A stretch of 64,000 bases of DNA from Arthrinium phaeospermum (Eukaryota; Ascomycota; Sordariomycetes; Amphisphaeriales; Apiosporaceae). Positions 10,066 through 21,225 of this stretch are shown here, piece by piece. Below the pieces are notes generated by a model. It was not told the origin of the DNA, searched no databases, and saw only the letters and a list, made by a program, of their open reading frames with translations. The position numbers and the translations under genes are program-made. Where the stretch lies: assembly GCA_006503535.1 (NCBI GenBank), contig QYRS01000009.1:1364001-1428000 (forward strand). The letters are read 5' to 3'. Each line of letters begins with the position of its first letter. Position 1 is the stretch's first letter.

Positions 10066-13055
10066 AGAGTCTTCTGAGTACTGCGATGGGTGACGAATGG
10101 CTTATGATCAATGACATTATAGTGGCTGATTTCACTAAGCAGTCAACCCTGGTGATGATTTATTTGAGGTTTGATAATAAAAAAAAAAACACGGATTTTG
10201 CATGGAGGCCATAAATATATCAACCTTTGCAGCCCATACCACTGTCTTGTTTCGCCAACGACGCCCCATCCGAGCTGTTTATCCTTACTAACTGCTCGCA
10301 ACTGCACTTGGGTAATGGACAGCTTCCTCGAAGCAAACTAGAGACCCCGAGACGCAAGTCAAGCCGTTAGGGTGCTTGTGAGGACGATCGACCCATCCAT
10401 TGCTGGCGTGGATAGCTACAGCCGTGGTGATGAGCTCTGTTCCGAAACCAAGCCACGCTGCTGTTTTGGGCGGCGATAGAGCAGGCGCCTATGCAGCAAT
10501 GGCCTGGCTTGAGGAATACAGAGTTGGGAGCAAGGGGCATCGCTTCATGGAGGCTGATTTGGGTGCCGTAGACCGCAGTTCCCATGATGGACAGAACATC
10601 ATCGGAGACAAACTCGGAAGAAGCCTATCAAAGTTCCACTTCCATGCCGGGTTTCACCGTTGTGATCGGAGAAAGCCGAGGGCGAGCGGCACAGAGCCGG
10701 CTTGTACCAGGCCCGAATGCACCTCGGTTTGTGCATAAGTTACTATTGACTTCTGTGAAATGAGTTACCTAATAAGACAGTGACTTATAGCAATGTTTAC
10801 TTGGTGGAACCGAGGCTGACTCGAGAGAAAACCGGCCCGGGTGCTAAAAGTGGAAGTTGTACGTGTATCTCCAGATGCAATCAAAACGATCAGCAGATCG
10901 GGATCACGCATGGCTAGTCTTTCCTTACTCATCACGGCCGATGGATGCTGCTGTTGCGCTATCGAATCCACCGGCCCCGGTCCCACAGAACGACGGTAGT
11001 TGTATCAATTGCTGATCATCGCAACTGCCGAGAAGGAAATATTCTCTTCTCCAGGCGCGGCTACGACGGCTGCTAACTCTTGCCCTCGAGGTTTCTGGAA
11101 CAGCGTTGGATCGCTTCTGCTCTAGTTAAATGAAGGCAATAGTACACACGCACTTAAGAGCGAAAGACAACATTGTTGTCAACAACAAGAAGCAACTGGC
11201 AATTTCGGGAGAGTATGGTCAGATCATGGGCGTGTGGGCAATGGCCCGATAGCCGGGATGGAATCTTACTCTCGCTCTGGGGACTACCGTACACGCATGC
11301 AAGTCACATCAGATAACACCGAGGGTTTCAAAAAGTACCAAGGAAAGCCCTGCCGTCTGGGGGGTTGCAGGTCATCTCGCTTCCGTTAGTTGGGGGGATA
11401 TGTAAGTAGCAACGGGCGCTATTTCCTACACTAAAAGGCCAGAGCAGGGTGGCAGCTGGGCGAACGAGAGAAGGGGAAAGATGGATCCGTTTGGAGAGAG
11501 AATTGGATTTGGGTGATGGGATAAGCCGGTTCGGCCGGTTGTCCTTCTTTCCTTCTTTTTTCTCCGATGGGCAGTTCCGCGAGGAAGCGAGGAACAAGGA
11601 ACAAGGAACATGGAACAGAAGGAAGAGCGAGAGCCAAGCTGCAGCAGCTGCAAGTGGTGCTGGAGCGTGCGGGATCGTGATTGGGGAAAAGAGTGGTCGG
11701 TTTCCCTGCTTTCATCGACCCTTGGCGCTGAGTATGCATCCTAATTGGCATGCATGCAGTAAGACGACCGTTATTGGCCGTTGGGTTGGCACGCCCGGCA
11801 GTCAAGGAAGATTACCTACCCCTGGACCAAGCATAGGCGAGCAGCAGCAATTAGTAAGGCGAGGAGGTCGAGGTGAGCTGAGCTAGCGAGTTCTAGCCTC
11901 CGGACCAAGAAACCCCTGTTTGATGCAGTTCGTCTGTGTGCCCGGATGATCCTCCGTTCCTCGTCTCAAGGTTCGCAGAAACCAAGGGAGGCTTCCATGG
12001 TAATAGGGGTTAGTGACGTAAGGAAACGTACGTTTTCTCGAGGCCATCACGATCTCTATAAGGCATTATCATTGTTTCAATATTATTGTTTCTTCTTGAA
12101 TCGTATTCTCTCGTGGCTAGACTGATCCGAATCGACGGTGAGCCGGCCGCTTTCTAGAGCTCGCAACCAACTGTTCGTGGAACCAGGAACTGCCGACGGT
12201 TGGTTCCACTGCCGGCTTCCCGAGCTTTACCTAACACCTCAGGTAAAAAAAGGAGATTCGCAGAATTTTTTAGATTTTACAGAGATACAGGCATGGTTCC
12301 GGGTTCGAAGAGCTGTGTGGCTCGTGGGCAGACAGCTGTGACCCACAGTGTGGGTCGGAGGTTTGGCCGAATAGAGAAGTGATGGGTTTTGTGCAGGGGG
12401 AAAAGGTCCGGCATGGGAAAGTCAGCACCGAAAAACGCCGGTTGCTGAACCTGTCGGCAGATCGATCACCACTGAAAAAACAGATCCCGCCCTGCCAATC
12501 TCTACTGGATTGGTGGTATTCTCCGCTCCACGCTACCCACAGCCAGCCCCTATTTGTGGGCGCCTCCACTGGGCTGAGGCTACGCGATGATTGGCGGGTT
12601 GGAGAGGCCTTGGCAATTCCCAGTGGTCCGTTTTGGTGGTTTGCCCAGCAGTTCGAAGAATCCGTCCGAGAACGAGGAAACGCGGTTGACTCGCAAGTGC
12701 GCGCCGGCAAAGTAGAGATGACTTCATCTCGTCCGAACCTGAACAGATTCTGAGATGCAGGTTTGCAGGACCGTCGCAAGTTTCATGACAATCAATGCCA
12801 TCTGATCTGATACCGGACGACAAGAGCAGGCAGGAGGCAATGACGCACAAAGGTGGGTTGCATTCTCAATTTACCTGACAGCTAAGCGATGGAACTATCC
12901 GACCCCCCGACACGACAAAACACGCGCGTCGGGGCATTTAGGTAGGCACATGAATCAAGATGAACGCGAATCAAGCGAGGGGTAGGTAGGTAGGGTTGCA
13001 ATGTGACGAGTTCATTAAGTGATATATTATATTCCTTGAGAATTATGTAGCTCTA
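10066..13055. other. Long gene-free stretch
   Basis: Nearly 3 kb without a gene I can support. Open frames reach about 170 codons (12270-12779 minus) but have no domain, no conserved-looking motif and unbiased codons. No RNA gene or clear tandem repeat seen. Confidence 0.45.
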
Positions 13056-14048
13056 CTAGTGCTTCTTCGCAGGCGCCCGCACGTCGTTCTCGCCGCTGAC
13101 GGTGCTGGTACCGCCGGCCTCCGACTCGGACACGATCTTGGTCTTGACGATGCGACCGGTGGTGTCCATCCAGACGGCGGCGTAGATGTCGAGGCCGGGG
13201 TAGGGCAAGTAGTGGTAGCCCATCTCGTACTCGGTCTTGCCGTCAATGGTAATGGTGCGGTTGTGGCCGGTGAAGGTCATGTCGTCTTTGTAGAAGCCGA
13301 CGTTGGTGCGGCTGACCTCGTGGCCGTCGTTGTCGACGTGGCTGTCGTAGATGGTGCCGTTCTGGCCCAGGATGCGGTTCGCGTGCGTGTTGCCCGAGTA
13401 GTCGTTGGTCGAGTACAGGATCCCGTGCTGCATGTTGTAGTCGAGCGCGGTCAGGGCCCGCTTGGCATTGCCCGTGGCCGAAGCGCTGGGTGCCGCGGAC
13501 GAGGAGGTGCTTGAGCCGGAACCGCTGCCGCCGCCACCGCCACCGGACTGGCCACCGCCGTTGCCGAGATCATCAGCGATGCCGCCAACAACGTCCTTGA
13601 CGCCATTGCCGAGGGTGGCGATGATGGGGTTCAGGTCAATGGAGTTGAGCACGTCGTCCACCATTGCGACGACGTTCTCGAGGCGCGCCTCCAGGTAGAC
13701 CTTGGCGCTGACGTTCTGGATCGAGAGCTTGACGCGGTCGATCGACAGGTCGACGCCGGCGGTGAAATGCAGCAGATTCAGCACCTTGGCGTCCAGGTTG
13801 ACCTTGGCCGTGATGTTGTCGACCTCGATGCTGATCTCATCGACCGAGACGGAGGCGTTCAGACGCACATCCGGCTCCTCGGGCAGCGTGACGCCGCCCT
13901 TGGTGTTGCCCGTCTCGTAGATGGCCGAGTCGGGGTCGCCGCGCTTGTGGAGGTCATAGCCAATGTAGCCATCGTCGGCGGCCAGGATGAGGGTAATGAG
14001 AGACAGGAGGAAGATGAGGGCCAACGGCCTTAAGGAGAGTGATTGCAT
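13056..14048 (-). CDS. Secreted protein of unknown family, paralogue of the 15138 gene
   Basis: One exon, about 330 residues from the ATG at 14048. That start was chosen because it opens directly into a signal peptide (MQSLSLRPLALIFLLSLITLILA); a longer frame upstream adds 33 non-conserved residues. Residues about 55-160 are a repeating, beta-alternating region (EISIEVDNITAKVNLDAKV, VDLSIDRVKLSIQNVSAKV, SIDLNPII) that aligns residue by residue with the divergent gene at 15138-16043. A Gly/Ser linker and a Lys-Arg site (NAKRAL) follow. The last ~110 residues are Tyr/Gly/Asn-rich (YNMQHGILYSTNDYSG, GYHYLPYPGLDIYAAVW). Several N-x-S/T sites fit secretion. I do not know the family; a wall-associated or structural role is a guess. 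Confidence 0.8.
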   Translation of the reverse strand: MQSLSLRPLALIFLLSLITLILAADDGYIGYDLHKRGDPDSAIYETGNTKGGVTLPEEPDVRLNASVSVDEISIEVDNITAKVNLDAKVLNLLHFTAGVDLSIDRVKLSIQNVSAKVYLEARLENVVAMVDDVLNSIDLNPIIATLGNGVKDVVGGIADDLGNGGGQSGGGGGGSGSGSSTSSSAAPSASATGNAKRALTALDYNMQHGILYSTNDYSGNTHANRILGQNGTIYDSHVDNDGHEVSRTNVGFYKDDMTFTGHNRTITIDGKTEYEMGYHYLPYPGLDIYAAVWMDTTGRIVKTKIVSESEAGGTSTVSGENDVRAPAKKH

Positions 14049-15137
14049 CTTGGGCGACAGTACTTTGACAAGTAGAATTGACGGTGATGACTGGGCTGAC
14101 TTGGACGCTGGACCTGGCTTTGACGTGCAGATACCAACGAGCAACAATCGTCGGTCGTGGGATGGGGGAGGGGGAGGCCACTACCTTAAAGGATGGCAGA
14201 GACGATGCGTCAGTCTAGCCGGTGGGCTGGCTTGCAAGGCGGGCATCGACCGGGGGCGCAGTGAGTGTGTTCTTCGCTGTTCCCTGACCCGGCGTCGATG
14301 CCATCCAATTTCCAATGGCCCCCGGAAATGCCATCTGATGTGACCAATCTTCCCAGTCTTTCCAGTTTCCAAGGCCATGCAATGCAATGCGGGCGCCTGG
14401 GTTCGGCGTGCAGGAAAAAGCGCAGAACTCGAACGAGCAGAGGACGTTGCCAAGACCCTCATAACAATATGCTTATATGGTACTGAAACAATAGCGCTGG
14501 CCCTAGGAGGCCATCGGCTGGAACGGCTGGACGTGGGTTGGGCCTAATCAGGTGCTCTCCCGCTGCAAAACAGGGGCTCTAACGATGCCGACTGGCTGCG
14601 GCGGCATTAGCCTGTGCCTCCTAAGCTTCTAGCTTCCAGGGAGGTGGACGACCCATAACACATCGGACCTGCAAGAGGCAGAACGGCACCCAGGACACCG
14701 CCAGCAGAGCTTGCATTGTGCAATTTCCCCAAACTTGGAATTCCAGTTTCCATCGTCGTATCACTTGTTGCATTAGAAGCCACCTCCGCTCCGAGAGCAA
14801 AAGTCGGTTGGGATGACGGCAGCTGGGCATGGATGTTCCCCTCTGGCCTTATGCGGGACGAAATGACTGGGGGGAGCAGCAGTGCTGCAACAGGCAAGGC
14901 CAGCAAGCACACCAATCTCCTAGCCGGGGTGGGTTGGGCCCATGGTGTGGTTTGTGCCACGGAAATCTTGCGATCTCTCTCTCTGATCTCTCTTATATGA
15001 TGAGTTCCCCAGCTGCCCCCTCCAAGAACGGCGTGTGTGTCTTACTGCGTGCGTGCGTGTTGCTCTAATACCATTGTGTGCTGTCTGTCGCTCTTTTCAC
15101 CCACACAACCCACCACTCCTAGTCAACAACCACCACC
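14049..15137. promoter_or_regulatory. Shared divergent promoter of the secreted paralogue pair
   Basis: About 1.1 kb separates the two start codons, so both promoters must lie here. The plus-strand leader just before 15138 is pyrimidine- and CACC-rich. A 117-codon minus-strand frame (14607-14960) begins with a possible signal peptide (LVCLLALPVAALLLPPVIS) but has no other support, and I do not call it a gene. Confidence 0.5.
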
Positions 15138-16043
15138 ATGCAGTCCCGCGCGCTTCTCTCCTTCCTCTGGAGCTTCCTGCTGCTCGCCTTCGTGGCGGCG
15201 CAGACGGCGTCGACCACCGACGCCACCGCTCCCTCTACCAGCACCGCAGCGCCGTCCTCGCCTGAGCCCACCACCTCGGCGGGCGGCTCTCAGGCCCCTC
15301 CTACGGGATCCTCTACTGGCGGCCCCTCTGCCACCCAGACCGGCGGCGGCGGCAGCAAGCCCAGCAGCGAACTCGGCCCGCCCGATGTGCTGCTGCAGGT
15401 GCCGGAGCTGCACGTTGGCCGCATCGAGCTCATTGTGGACAACCTGCAGGCCGAGCTCAACCTTGGCGCCCAGGTCGCGTCGCTCGTGGAGATCAACGCC
15501 GGCGTGCAGGTCGGCATCAAGAAGGTCAACATCACCATCGCCGAGGTCAACGCCAACGTGGATCTTGTCATCCGCCTCGGCAACCTGGTGGACATTGTCA
15601 ACCGCACGCTCGCCTCGCTGGACCTCAACCCGCTCCTGATCAACGTCCTGGACACGACCTTTGACGTGGTCGACTCGGTCATTGGCGCCGTCGACGGCCT
15701 GCTGGGCTCCATTGTCAACGGCGACTCCAAGATCAACTTCCTGATCGACAACCTGGGCAACATCGTCCAGGAGGTCGCGGGCGACGCCGGCAACATCGTC
15801 AGCAGCATCATCGGCAACTTCAACCAGAACATGACCTACACGGGCGCCCAGAAGATCCTGGACGGCGGCAACATCCAGAAGACGTACAAGTACGACGCCC
15901 TCGGCTCGCTCGTCAACATCATCACCAACGCGGCCGGCCAGGTCGTGCAGGCCGTCGTGGTCGGCAAGGACGGCGGCGGCGGCAAGACCTCGTCCACCGT
16001 CTCGTCGCAGCCCACCGCCACCCCCGCCGCCAGGAGACGCTAG
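15138..16043 (+). CDS. Secreted protein of unknown family, paralogue of the 14048 gene
   Basis: One exon, 301 residues. A signal peptide (MQSRALLSFLWSFLLLAFVAA) leads into a 60-residue Ser/Thr/Pro/Gly-rich stretch likely to be O-glycosylated. Residues about 80-185 are the domain shared with the divergent neighbour: PDVLLQVPELHV, IELIVDNLQAELNLGAQV, INAGVQVGIKKVNITIAEV, LDLNPLLINVLD. Hydrophobic residues alternate, as in a beta-solenoid or lipid-binding fold. The C-terminal part holds YKYDALGSLVNIITNAAGQVVQ, a loosely YD-repeat-like motif. The tail is Gly/Ser/Thr-rich and ends AARRR, so there is no GPI signal. The function is not recognised; secretion and paralogy are well supported. Confidence 0.85.
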   Translation: MQSRALLSFLWSFLLLAFVAAQTASTTDATAPSTSTAAPSSPEPTTSAGGSQAPPTGSSTGGPSATQTGGGGSKPSSELGPPDVLLQVPELHVGRIELIVDNLQAELNLGAQVASLVEINAGVQVGIKKVNITIAEVNANVDLVIRLGNLVDIVNRTLASLDLNPLLINVLDTTFDVVDSVIGAVDGLLGSIVNGDSKINFLIDNLGNIVQEVAGDAGNIVSSIIGNFNQNMTYTGAQKILDGGNIQKTYKYDALGSLVNIITNAAGQVVQAVVVGKDGGGGKTSSTVSSQPTATPAARRR

Positions 16044-18095
16044 AGAGATTGGACGGCCAGCCAAAGGCTGTTTCCATTTGACCATCTAGTTTGAGGGAAA
16101 TATATATCGTCGCATATATCACATTTATAATAAAAGAAATTAATTGAACAACATCAGTTCCGACATGCGCCAGTAGTGACCGCTGTTGTTTTCGCCCATG
16201 ATGATTTTTTCATAAGACGTCTGCTATGAGATGTCGTTGGGTTTTGGTTTTGCTTCGCCCGTCTGAACGAAACCTTACTGTCGCATTGTTACTGGCGGCA
16301 CTGCGGGCGCTCCCGTCCCGGCGGTTCGTGACAAAAAACCTGTTCTTTGTCGTCGCCGTTGAGTCATGCAAACGATAACGCTTCCATTATGACCAGCCAT
16401 CCTGAGCTATTCAACTAGATCCGCCGCTTAAACTTGATCATGATACGGCGGCTAGGCCAAATCTGCTCGGTCGCAGATGAAACAATTTTGGCGCGGAAAG
16501 CTCTGCCAAACGCGATGGGACGACGTCTCGTCGGCGCTGCCAATGGGTGCATCACGTCTTAGGTGTCGACACGATAGTTACAAGCATCAACCGAAAAAGC
16601 CATCAATTGGCGGTGATATGGATGTCCATCACAACCACGCTCACCTTCCATCAGCCAAATCCTTCAATTGAAGGTAAAATACCGCAATACTATCCCCGCA
16701 AGCAATGATCCCCGCCCTGAAGTCGTTGGCCAGCCTATCGACCGACATCAGCGAGACCGCCCCGAACTGCGTAAACGACGCCTCCCTCTCCGCCCACGGC
16801 CTCCGAACCGAGATCCGACCCGGTCGAGATGATGCACATTAGGCGCCCAAGAGCAGCTGCGAAGCTGGGGGCGCAGGCGGCGGGGACTTGGGGGCTTCTC
16901 TGAAGATGACGGCCGCAGCGGTCGGCGACTGCTTTACGCCCGGAAGCCTGTGGCGAGATCCACGAGCGCCACGGGAGCTGTTGCACCAACAAGGGGCTTG
17001 GGGTGGCGGAAGCGACGGCGACGGCGACGGCGGCTTGGACTCTGGCTACGGGGCTTGTGGCAGACACACTCTCCTGAGTATGCCTGCGCCTATCCGACAT
17101 CTGCACCGATGCTAAGTGTACCAAACACTGTCGGTCAGCAGAAACGGTCAGAGGTGACGCGAGGCATTTGCGACACGACGTGTCTCTCATGCGATCGGTG
17201 ATGGCGTCGCTCCAGTCTGGCACGTAGCTGTCGCCCGCGGGCGGGCTGGTGGTGCGGTAGTCGATGAGGTATTTGTTGCTGGCCGTGGAGAATGAGAGCG
17301 CCCACGAGGGAGGGAGAGAGAGATAGGCTGTCCGAAAAGCGCGGAACCGTGGGCCGCTTGCCGCGGCGGTCCTTGACACATCTCGGGCGCGCACGCCTCC
17401 CTACCAGCGAGCTGCATGCGACTGCATCCCCTGTGGATCGTTTCGCATTTTGGCAGACATGATGCGATTTTACCTTGGGCCAGCTGTAGCAGCGCCCGTC
17501 GATCAGTACACGAAGTCGACTGGCACTTGTCATCGAGGACGCAGTCCTTGTGCAAACCGGGGGTGATGCGGGGACGTCGGGGCCCTTGAAAATGAATAGA
17601 TGATGACCTGCTCCGCGACGTGCTGGACCTTCTTCAGAAGCTCGCTGTGTACACGTAAAGTAGGCGCAGGAGTACGTCTTGGCATGGGTGTCTTCTCCGG
17701 GCACCGTCTCGATGAATAGCAGGCTGTGGTGCCAGCCGTAGAGTAGCAGCGACGCGATTTCCCTTCTTAGAGCCCCATTCGTTGACGGTGCCATGCTTTA
17801 CTACATCAGCTATCGTGTTGCGCTCGGTGCGCATCGAGATTGTCATGTGGTGGCCCTGGGTAAGGTGTTCGAACGTGTGACAGCGAGGAGAATGGTGCGA
17901 GCGGACGACAACATGCTGGCTGGCACCAACGCGGCCCATGCTCTCAGAATGTGAACTGGTTACTCCTATCTTTCCTGCTGCTATCACTATCATCATTTCG
18001 CAAGGCCAGACCAATAATGCAGCAAACACTCCCACCCCTCGACTCCAATCATAATATTCTTGGTATTACCATACACATTATTCTCACGAGTACAT
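16044..18095. other. Gene-poor stretch with possible decayed minus-strand coding sequence
   Basis: The first ~100 bases hold the 3' UTR of the preceding gene (TA-rich, AATAA-like near 16125). On the minus strand between about 16700 and 18030, protein-like pieces appear in different frames: ADVVKHGTVNEWG near 17800, then SLLLYGWHHSLLFIETV in another frame near 17740, LSFSTASNKYLIDYRTT near 17270, and FTQFGAVSLMSVDRLA near 16760. Frames change with stops between them and I cannot build a clean spliced gene. A frame-broken relic of an unrecognised gene is the best reading. Confidence 0.35.
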
Positions 18096-19154
18096 TCATC
18101 CCCGACGTGGCACGAAAAGCGTCGTCGGCGGCACTTCAGCCGACATATCATACACCTGCCCATCCCCTTTCCTCCCAATCGTACCCCTCCCGCCCATAAC
18201 GACGTACCACTCCGGCGACGCCCTCCTCGCCGCCGCATACCGCCGCAGCCCCTCAGGCACCAGCCGCGCGCGCCCCGCGTCCTCGAGGCGCGTGACGAAG
18301 GGTACGACCTGCGCATCGAGCAGGGTGGGTCCCGCATCGGCATCCCCAACCAGGAGCCAGGCGCCCTTTTGGCCGCCTTGCTGCTCGTATAGGCGCGCCA
18401 CCTCCGCCAGGAGCGAGGCCGTTTGTTGCTCGGCTCGGTCGACGTTGGCGTGGTGGGAGGCTTTGGGGATGTGGGTGTCGTCGCTGGAGGGGGGAGAGGT
18501 GTGATGTGAATACGCGTTGAACATCCATTCAATCGACGGGGGGTACGGAGAAGCGAAAACATTGGGATGGGGCTGGAGCTTGGGAAAACGCCGGGCTTAC
18601 AAGATCTTCTTAGCCTCGAGGGCTTGGCGGTATTCCGGGCTGATGTCGTCGCGGGCCAACGCGTTATCGACGCACGGATCGATCAGGTCTTCCTCGGGCC
18701 CCTCGCGCCGGCGGATGGAGACAGAGATCCCCTCGATGGCGTGGAGGTCGCGCAGGAGGCGGCGGATGGTGGCTTCGTGCCGGGGAGGGAGCAGATGCGG
18801 GAACATGTCGCAGAGCCAGTAGGATATATCCAGGCTATCCGTGATAGGGGCAGCTCTGCCCTCGACCGTCATGGCTGGCACCTGGCACAGTTCTATTGTG
18901 AATGGAAAAAGACATATCGGCAAACTGGGAGTACGCACCTGTCCCTTCCTATTGATTTTCAGTAGATACCATTCGGCGATGTTCTCGTCATGGTCCAGGT
19001 CGAGTGCTCGCTCACGGATGCAGAGCGCCGATAAGGCCGCATCGTGCGGCTCGCCGGATTGCTTGGCAAGTTGGATCAGGTATCTCACCATTATAGAATA
19101 CAGCGAGAACGGATAACAGTATAAGGTGCAGTTGACGCTGCCTCTTTCGTCCAT
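18096..19154 (-). CDS. Glutathione S-transferase-like protein
   Basis: Three exons (19154-18939, 18881-18601, 18483-18096) join in phase through introns of 57 and 117 bp, giving about 294 residues. The N-terminus (TLYCYPFSLYSIMVRYLIQLA) is the first beta-alpha unit of a GST thioredoxin fold. VPAMTVEGRAAPITDSLDISYWL is the cis-Pro region with the following Asp-Ser that contact glutathione. The remainder is alpha-helical, as in the GST C-terminal domain, ending with a non-conserved tail. It probably conjugates or isomerises small electrophiles in the cytosol; the substrate is unknown. The first intron has no stop and a length divisible by three, so an unspliced form would still be open. It is divergent from the HET-domain gene across a 307-bp gap. 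Confidence 0.75.
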
Positions 19155-19461
19155 GTTGAATGTTTACTGCTTGCTATGTATATATGAGGTTGTCTTAGGA
19201 GGTTCATAGGGGTGGGAAAGCCCGGCGACAGTAGTCAATATATGCTAGGTGATTCCTAAGTACCTGAATATCTTACGCATGGCTTCATATACGAAGACTG
19301 CATTTTCGAATTGTTCACTGTCCGAGATGGTTTCTGATTGGGCATTGTTGCTGTGAAGCAAGAAGTGGGGGTTGAGATTGCACATGTAGCGGGGTAGGTC
19401 AGTTGATTCCAGGTGCTGCCTAAGGTCACAGTTGCTTGCGCCAGATCTTACGCAGTACCAC
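19155..19461. promoter_or_regulatory. Shared divergent promoter, GST-like and HET genes
   Basis: These 307 bases separate the two start codons, so both 5' regions must fit here. This is short for the genome around it. No specific operator is identified. Confidence 0.45.
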
Positions 19462-21225
19462 ATGAGACTTATCAACGTGCATACACTCGAGATAGAGGAG
19501 GCTTTCGGTTCTCTCGTAGAACACGAATATGCCATCCTGTCGCATACGTGGCAGCATGACCAGGAACTTACTCTCCATGAATGGAACACCACGCTAGACG
19601 GATCAACATCGAAATGCGACAACCTACGAGAAAAACATGGATATACCAAGATCAAAGCTGCATGCGCCGAGGCTCGAAACCGCGGCCTTGACTATCTCTG
19701 GGTTGACACCAACTGCATTGACAAAAGCAGTTCTGCCGAGCTGTCGGAAGCCATCAACTCCATGTATTCTTGGTATCAGCATAGCGCAATCTGCTTTGCC
19801 TATCTTGCTGACGTGTCGGGCCACGACCTGGCCGACAAAGACTGCCGAGCACAGTTCCGGAGCAGTCGCTGGTTTACGAGGGGCTTCACTCTACAGGAGC
19901 TCGTGGCACCGATCGATGTCGTCTTCTTTTCACAAGACTGGCAGGTGCTGGGCACCAAGGACACACTCGTACAGGTCCTCAGCGACATCACAGGGGTGAG
20001 GACCAAAATCTTGACCCTCGAAAACCGGCTGAGTAGTGTGTGCGTCGCCGAGAAGATGTCATGGCTCGCCAAACGTACCACGACACGTATCGAGGACATG
20101 GCGTATTGCATGTTGGGCCTCCTGGATATCAACATGCCGTTGCTGTACGGCGAAGGAGCCCAAGCCTTTGTACGCCTGCAGCGCAAGATTATCAAGGCGC
20201 GAAATGACCACACCATCTTCTGCTGGACGCTCCCTACCGCCTCCGTGTCCGCCCGCGAGGACATCCTCGTGTCGAACCCATCTTGCTTCGCCAACTGCGG
20301 CACCATCCTGGAGACCCCCAAGAAGGACTGGCGGGCGTCTTCCTACGCAATGACCAACGCTGGCTTGCGCATCACGCTGCCTCTCATCCGCGGTTTTGGA
20401 AATTTCTTCGCGGTCCTGGACGCCGTCGACAGGGGTCTATGGGATCGCGATTACTCGCGCGGCGGGGGCTTGCGCATCTGTCTCCCGCTCGAGGGCTCCC
20501 TTGGCGACGGCGTCTTCCAGAGGTCGGAGTACCCAGGCCGACCGCCCCTGCTGCCCAGCACCTGGGCTGCCGTCAGTTCGGCCGAGGTCTACATCCCGTC
20601 CATCCGGAGACGTGAGCTGAGGACACGCTCCGTGCCCCTCGACGAGGTCCGGAGCCCCTACGCACTACTCTTGCTGTTCGACAGGCCCGAAGAGGATCTT
20701 TCGCACAGTGTCCGGAGCCTTGAGCTCCCCTGGGTCGCCGGGAGCCGCCGCCCCGCCGCCTTTGACAGCCAGCGCAGCGTGCTGGAATTGGTGCCCATCT
20801 CGGAGAACCAGCCTGCCAGATGTGCCGTTCATGGCGCGCTCCTGCACCTGACGGACCCGCTCAGCGGAAAGCGGCGCATCCTTTTCCTGGGCGTGCGCAG
20901 CGAGCAGAGGCCGAACTGCCTGCGCCTCTGCTGGATCCAGCACGCGTCGGACCCGCAAGAGGGGAAGGACTTCGCCGCGGACGAGGTCGCCCGTTTTTGG
21001 TCGGAAGAGTGCCAGGCCTCACTCCGGCCCAGCCGGCGCCTCGAGTCGAGCGGCGTGCTCCCGCAGGGTTGGGCCGATTTCGGCCCCGTGGCCTTGACCG
21101 AGGGAGAACACATCGGACACCTGGAGCCGGTGTTGATCAAGCTCGGCCGCGAAGAAACGGCTGATCTGGCACAGGTCGCTCACACCGTTACGCGGGTTCC
21201 AATCTTGAAAGCTGGTGGGCGGTAA
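19462..21225 (+). CDS. HET-domain (heterokaryon incompatibility) protein
   Basis: One exon, 587 residues from the ATG that opens with MRLINVHTLEIEEAF, the usual start of this family; ten more codons lie in frame upstream. The three HET blocks are clear: EYAILSHTW near residue 31, GLDYLWVDTNCIDKSSSAELSEAI near 76-100, and SRWFTRGFTLQELVAP near 135-150. The downstream region includes the commonly seen MAYCMLGLLDINMPLLYGEG and is otherwise unassigned. No NACHT, WD40 or ankyrin repeats are fused, so this is a HET-only protein. HET domains trigger cell death when incompatible nuclei share a cell. The nearby STAND gene is a possible partner, which is inference from position. Confidence 0.9.
   Translation: MRLINVHTLEIEEAFGSLVEHEYAILSHTWQHDQELTLHEWNTTLDGSTSKCDNLREKHGYTKIKAACAEARNRGLDYLWVDTNCIDKSSSAELSEAINSMYSWYQHSAICFAYLADVSGHDLADKDCRAQFRSSRWFTRGFTLQELVAPIDVVFFSQDWQVLGTKDTLVQVLSDITGVRTKILTLENRLSSVCVAEKMSWLAKRTTTRIEDMAYCMLGLLDINMPLLYGEGAQAFVRLQRKIIKARNDHTIFCWTLPTASVSAREDILVSNPSCFANCGTILETPKKDWRASSYAMTNAGLRITLPLIRGFGNFFAVLDAVDRGLWDRDYSRGGGLRICLPLEGSLGDGVFQRSEYPGRPPLLPSTWAAVSSAEVYIPSIRRRELRTRSVPLDEVRSPYALLLLFDRPEEDLSHSVRSLELPWVAGSRRPAAFDSQRSVLELVPISENQPARCAVHGALLHLTDPLSGKRRILFLGVRSEQRPNCLRLCWIQHASDPQEGKDFAADEVARFWSEECQASLRPSRRLESSGVLPQGWADFGPVALTEGEHIGHLEPVLIKLGREETADLAQVAHTVTRVPILKAGGR

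Noticed and set aside
12270..12779. 169-codon minus-strand frame and a 124-codon plus-strand frame
   Set aside because: Overlap each other on opposite strands, with no recognisable motif.
14607..14960. 117-codon minus-strand frame with signal-like N-terminus
   Set aside because: Lies wholly within the divergent promoter region; only the hydrophobic start supports it.
15123..16085. 320-codon minus-strand frame opposite the secreted paralogue
   Set aside because: Mirror of a GC-rich coding strand; Val/Asp/Arg-rich with no motif, while the plus frame has a signal peptide and a paralogue.
16900..17200. Arg-rich plus-strand frame (RKRRRRRRR)
   Set aside because: Created by a cgacgg-type simple repeat; no other support.
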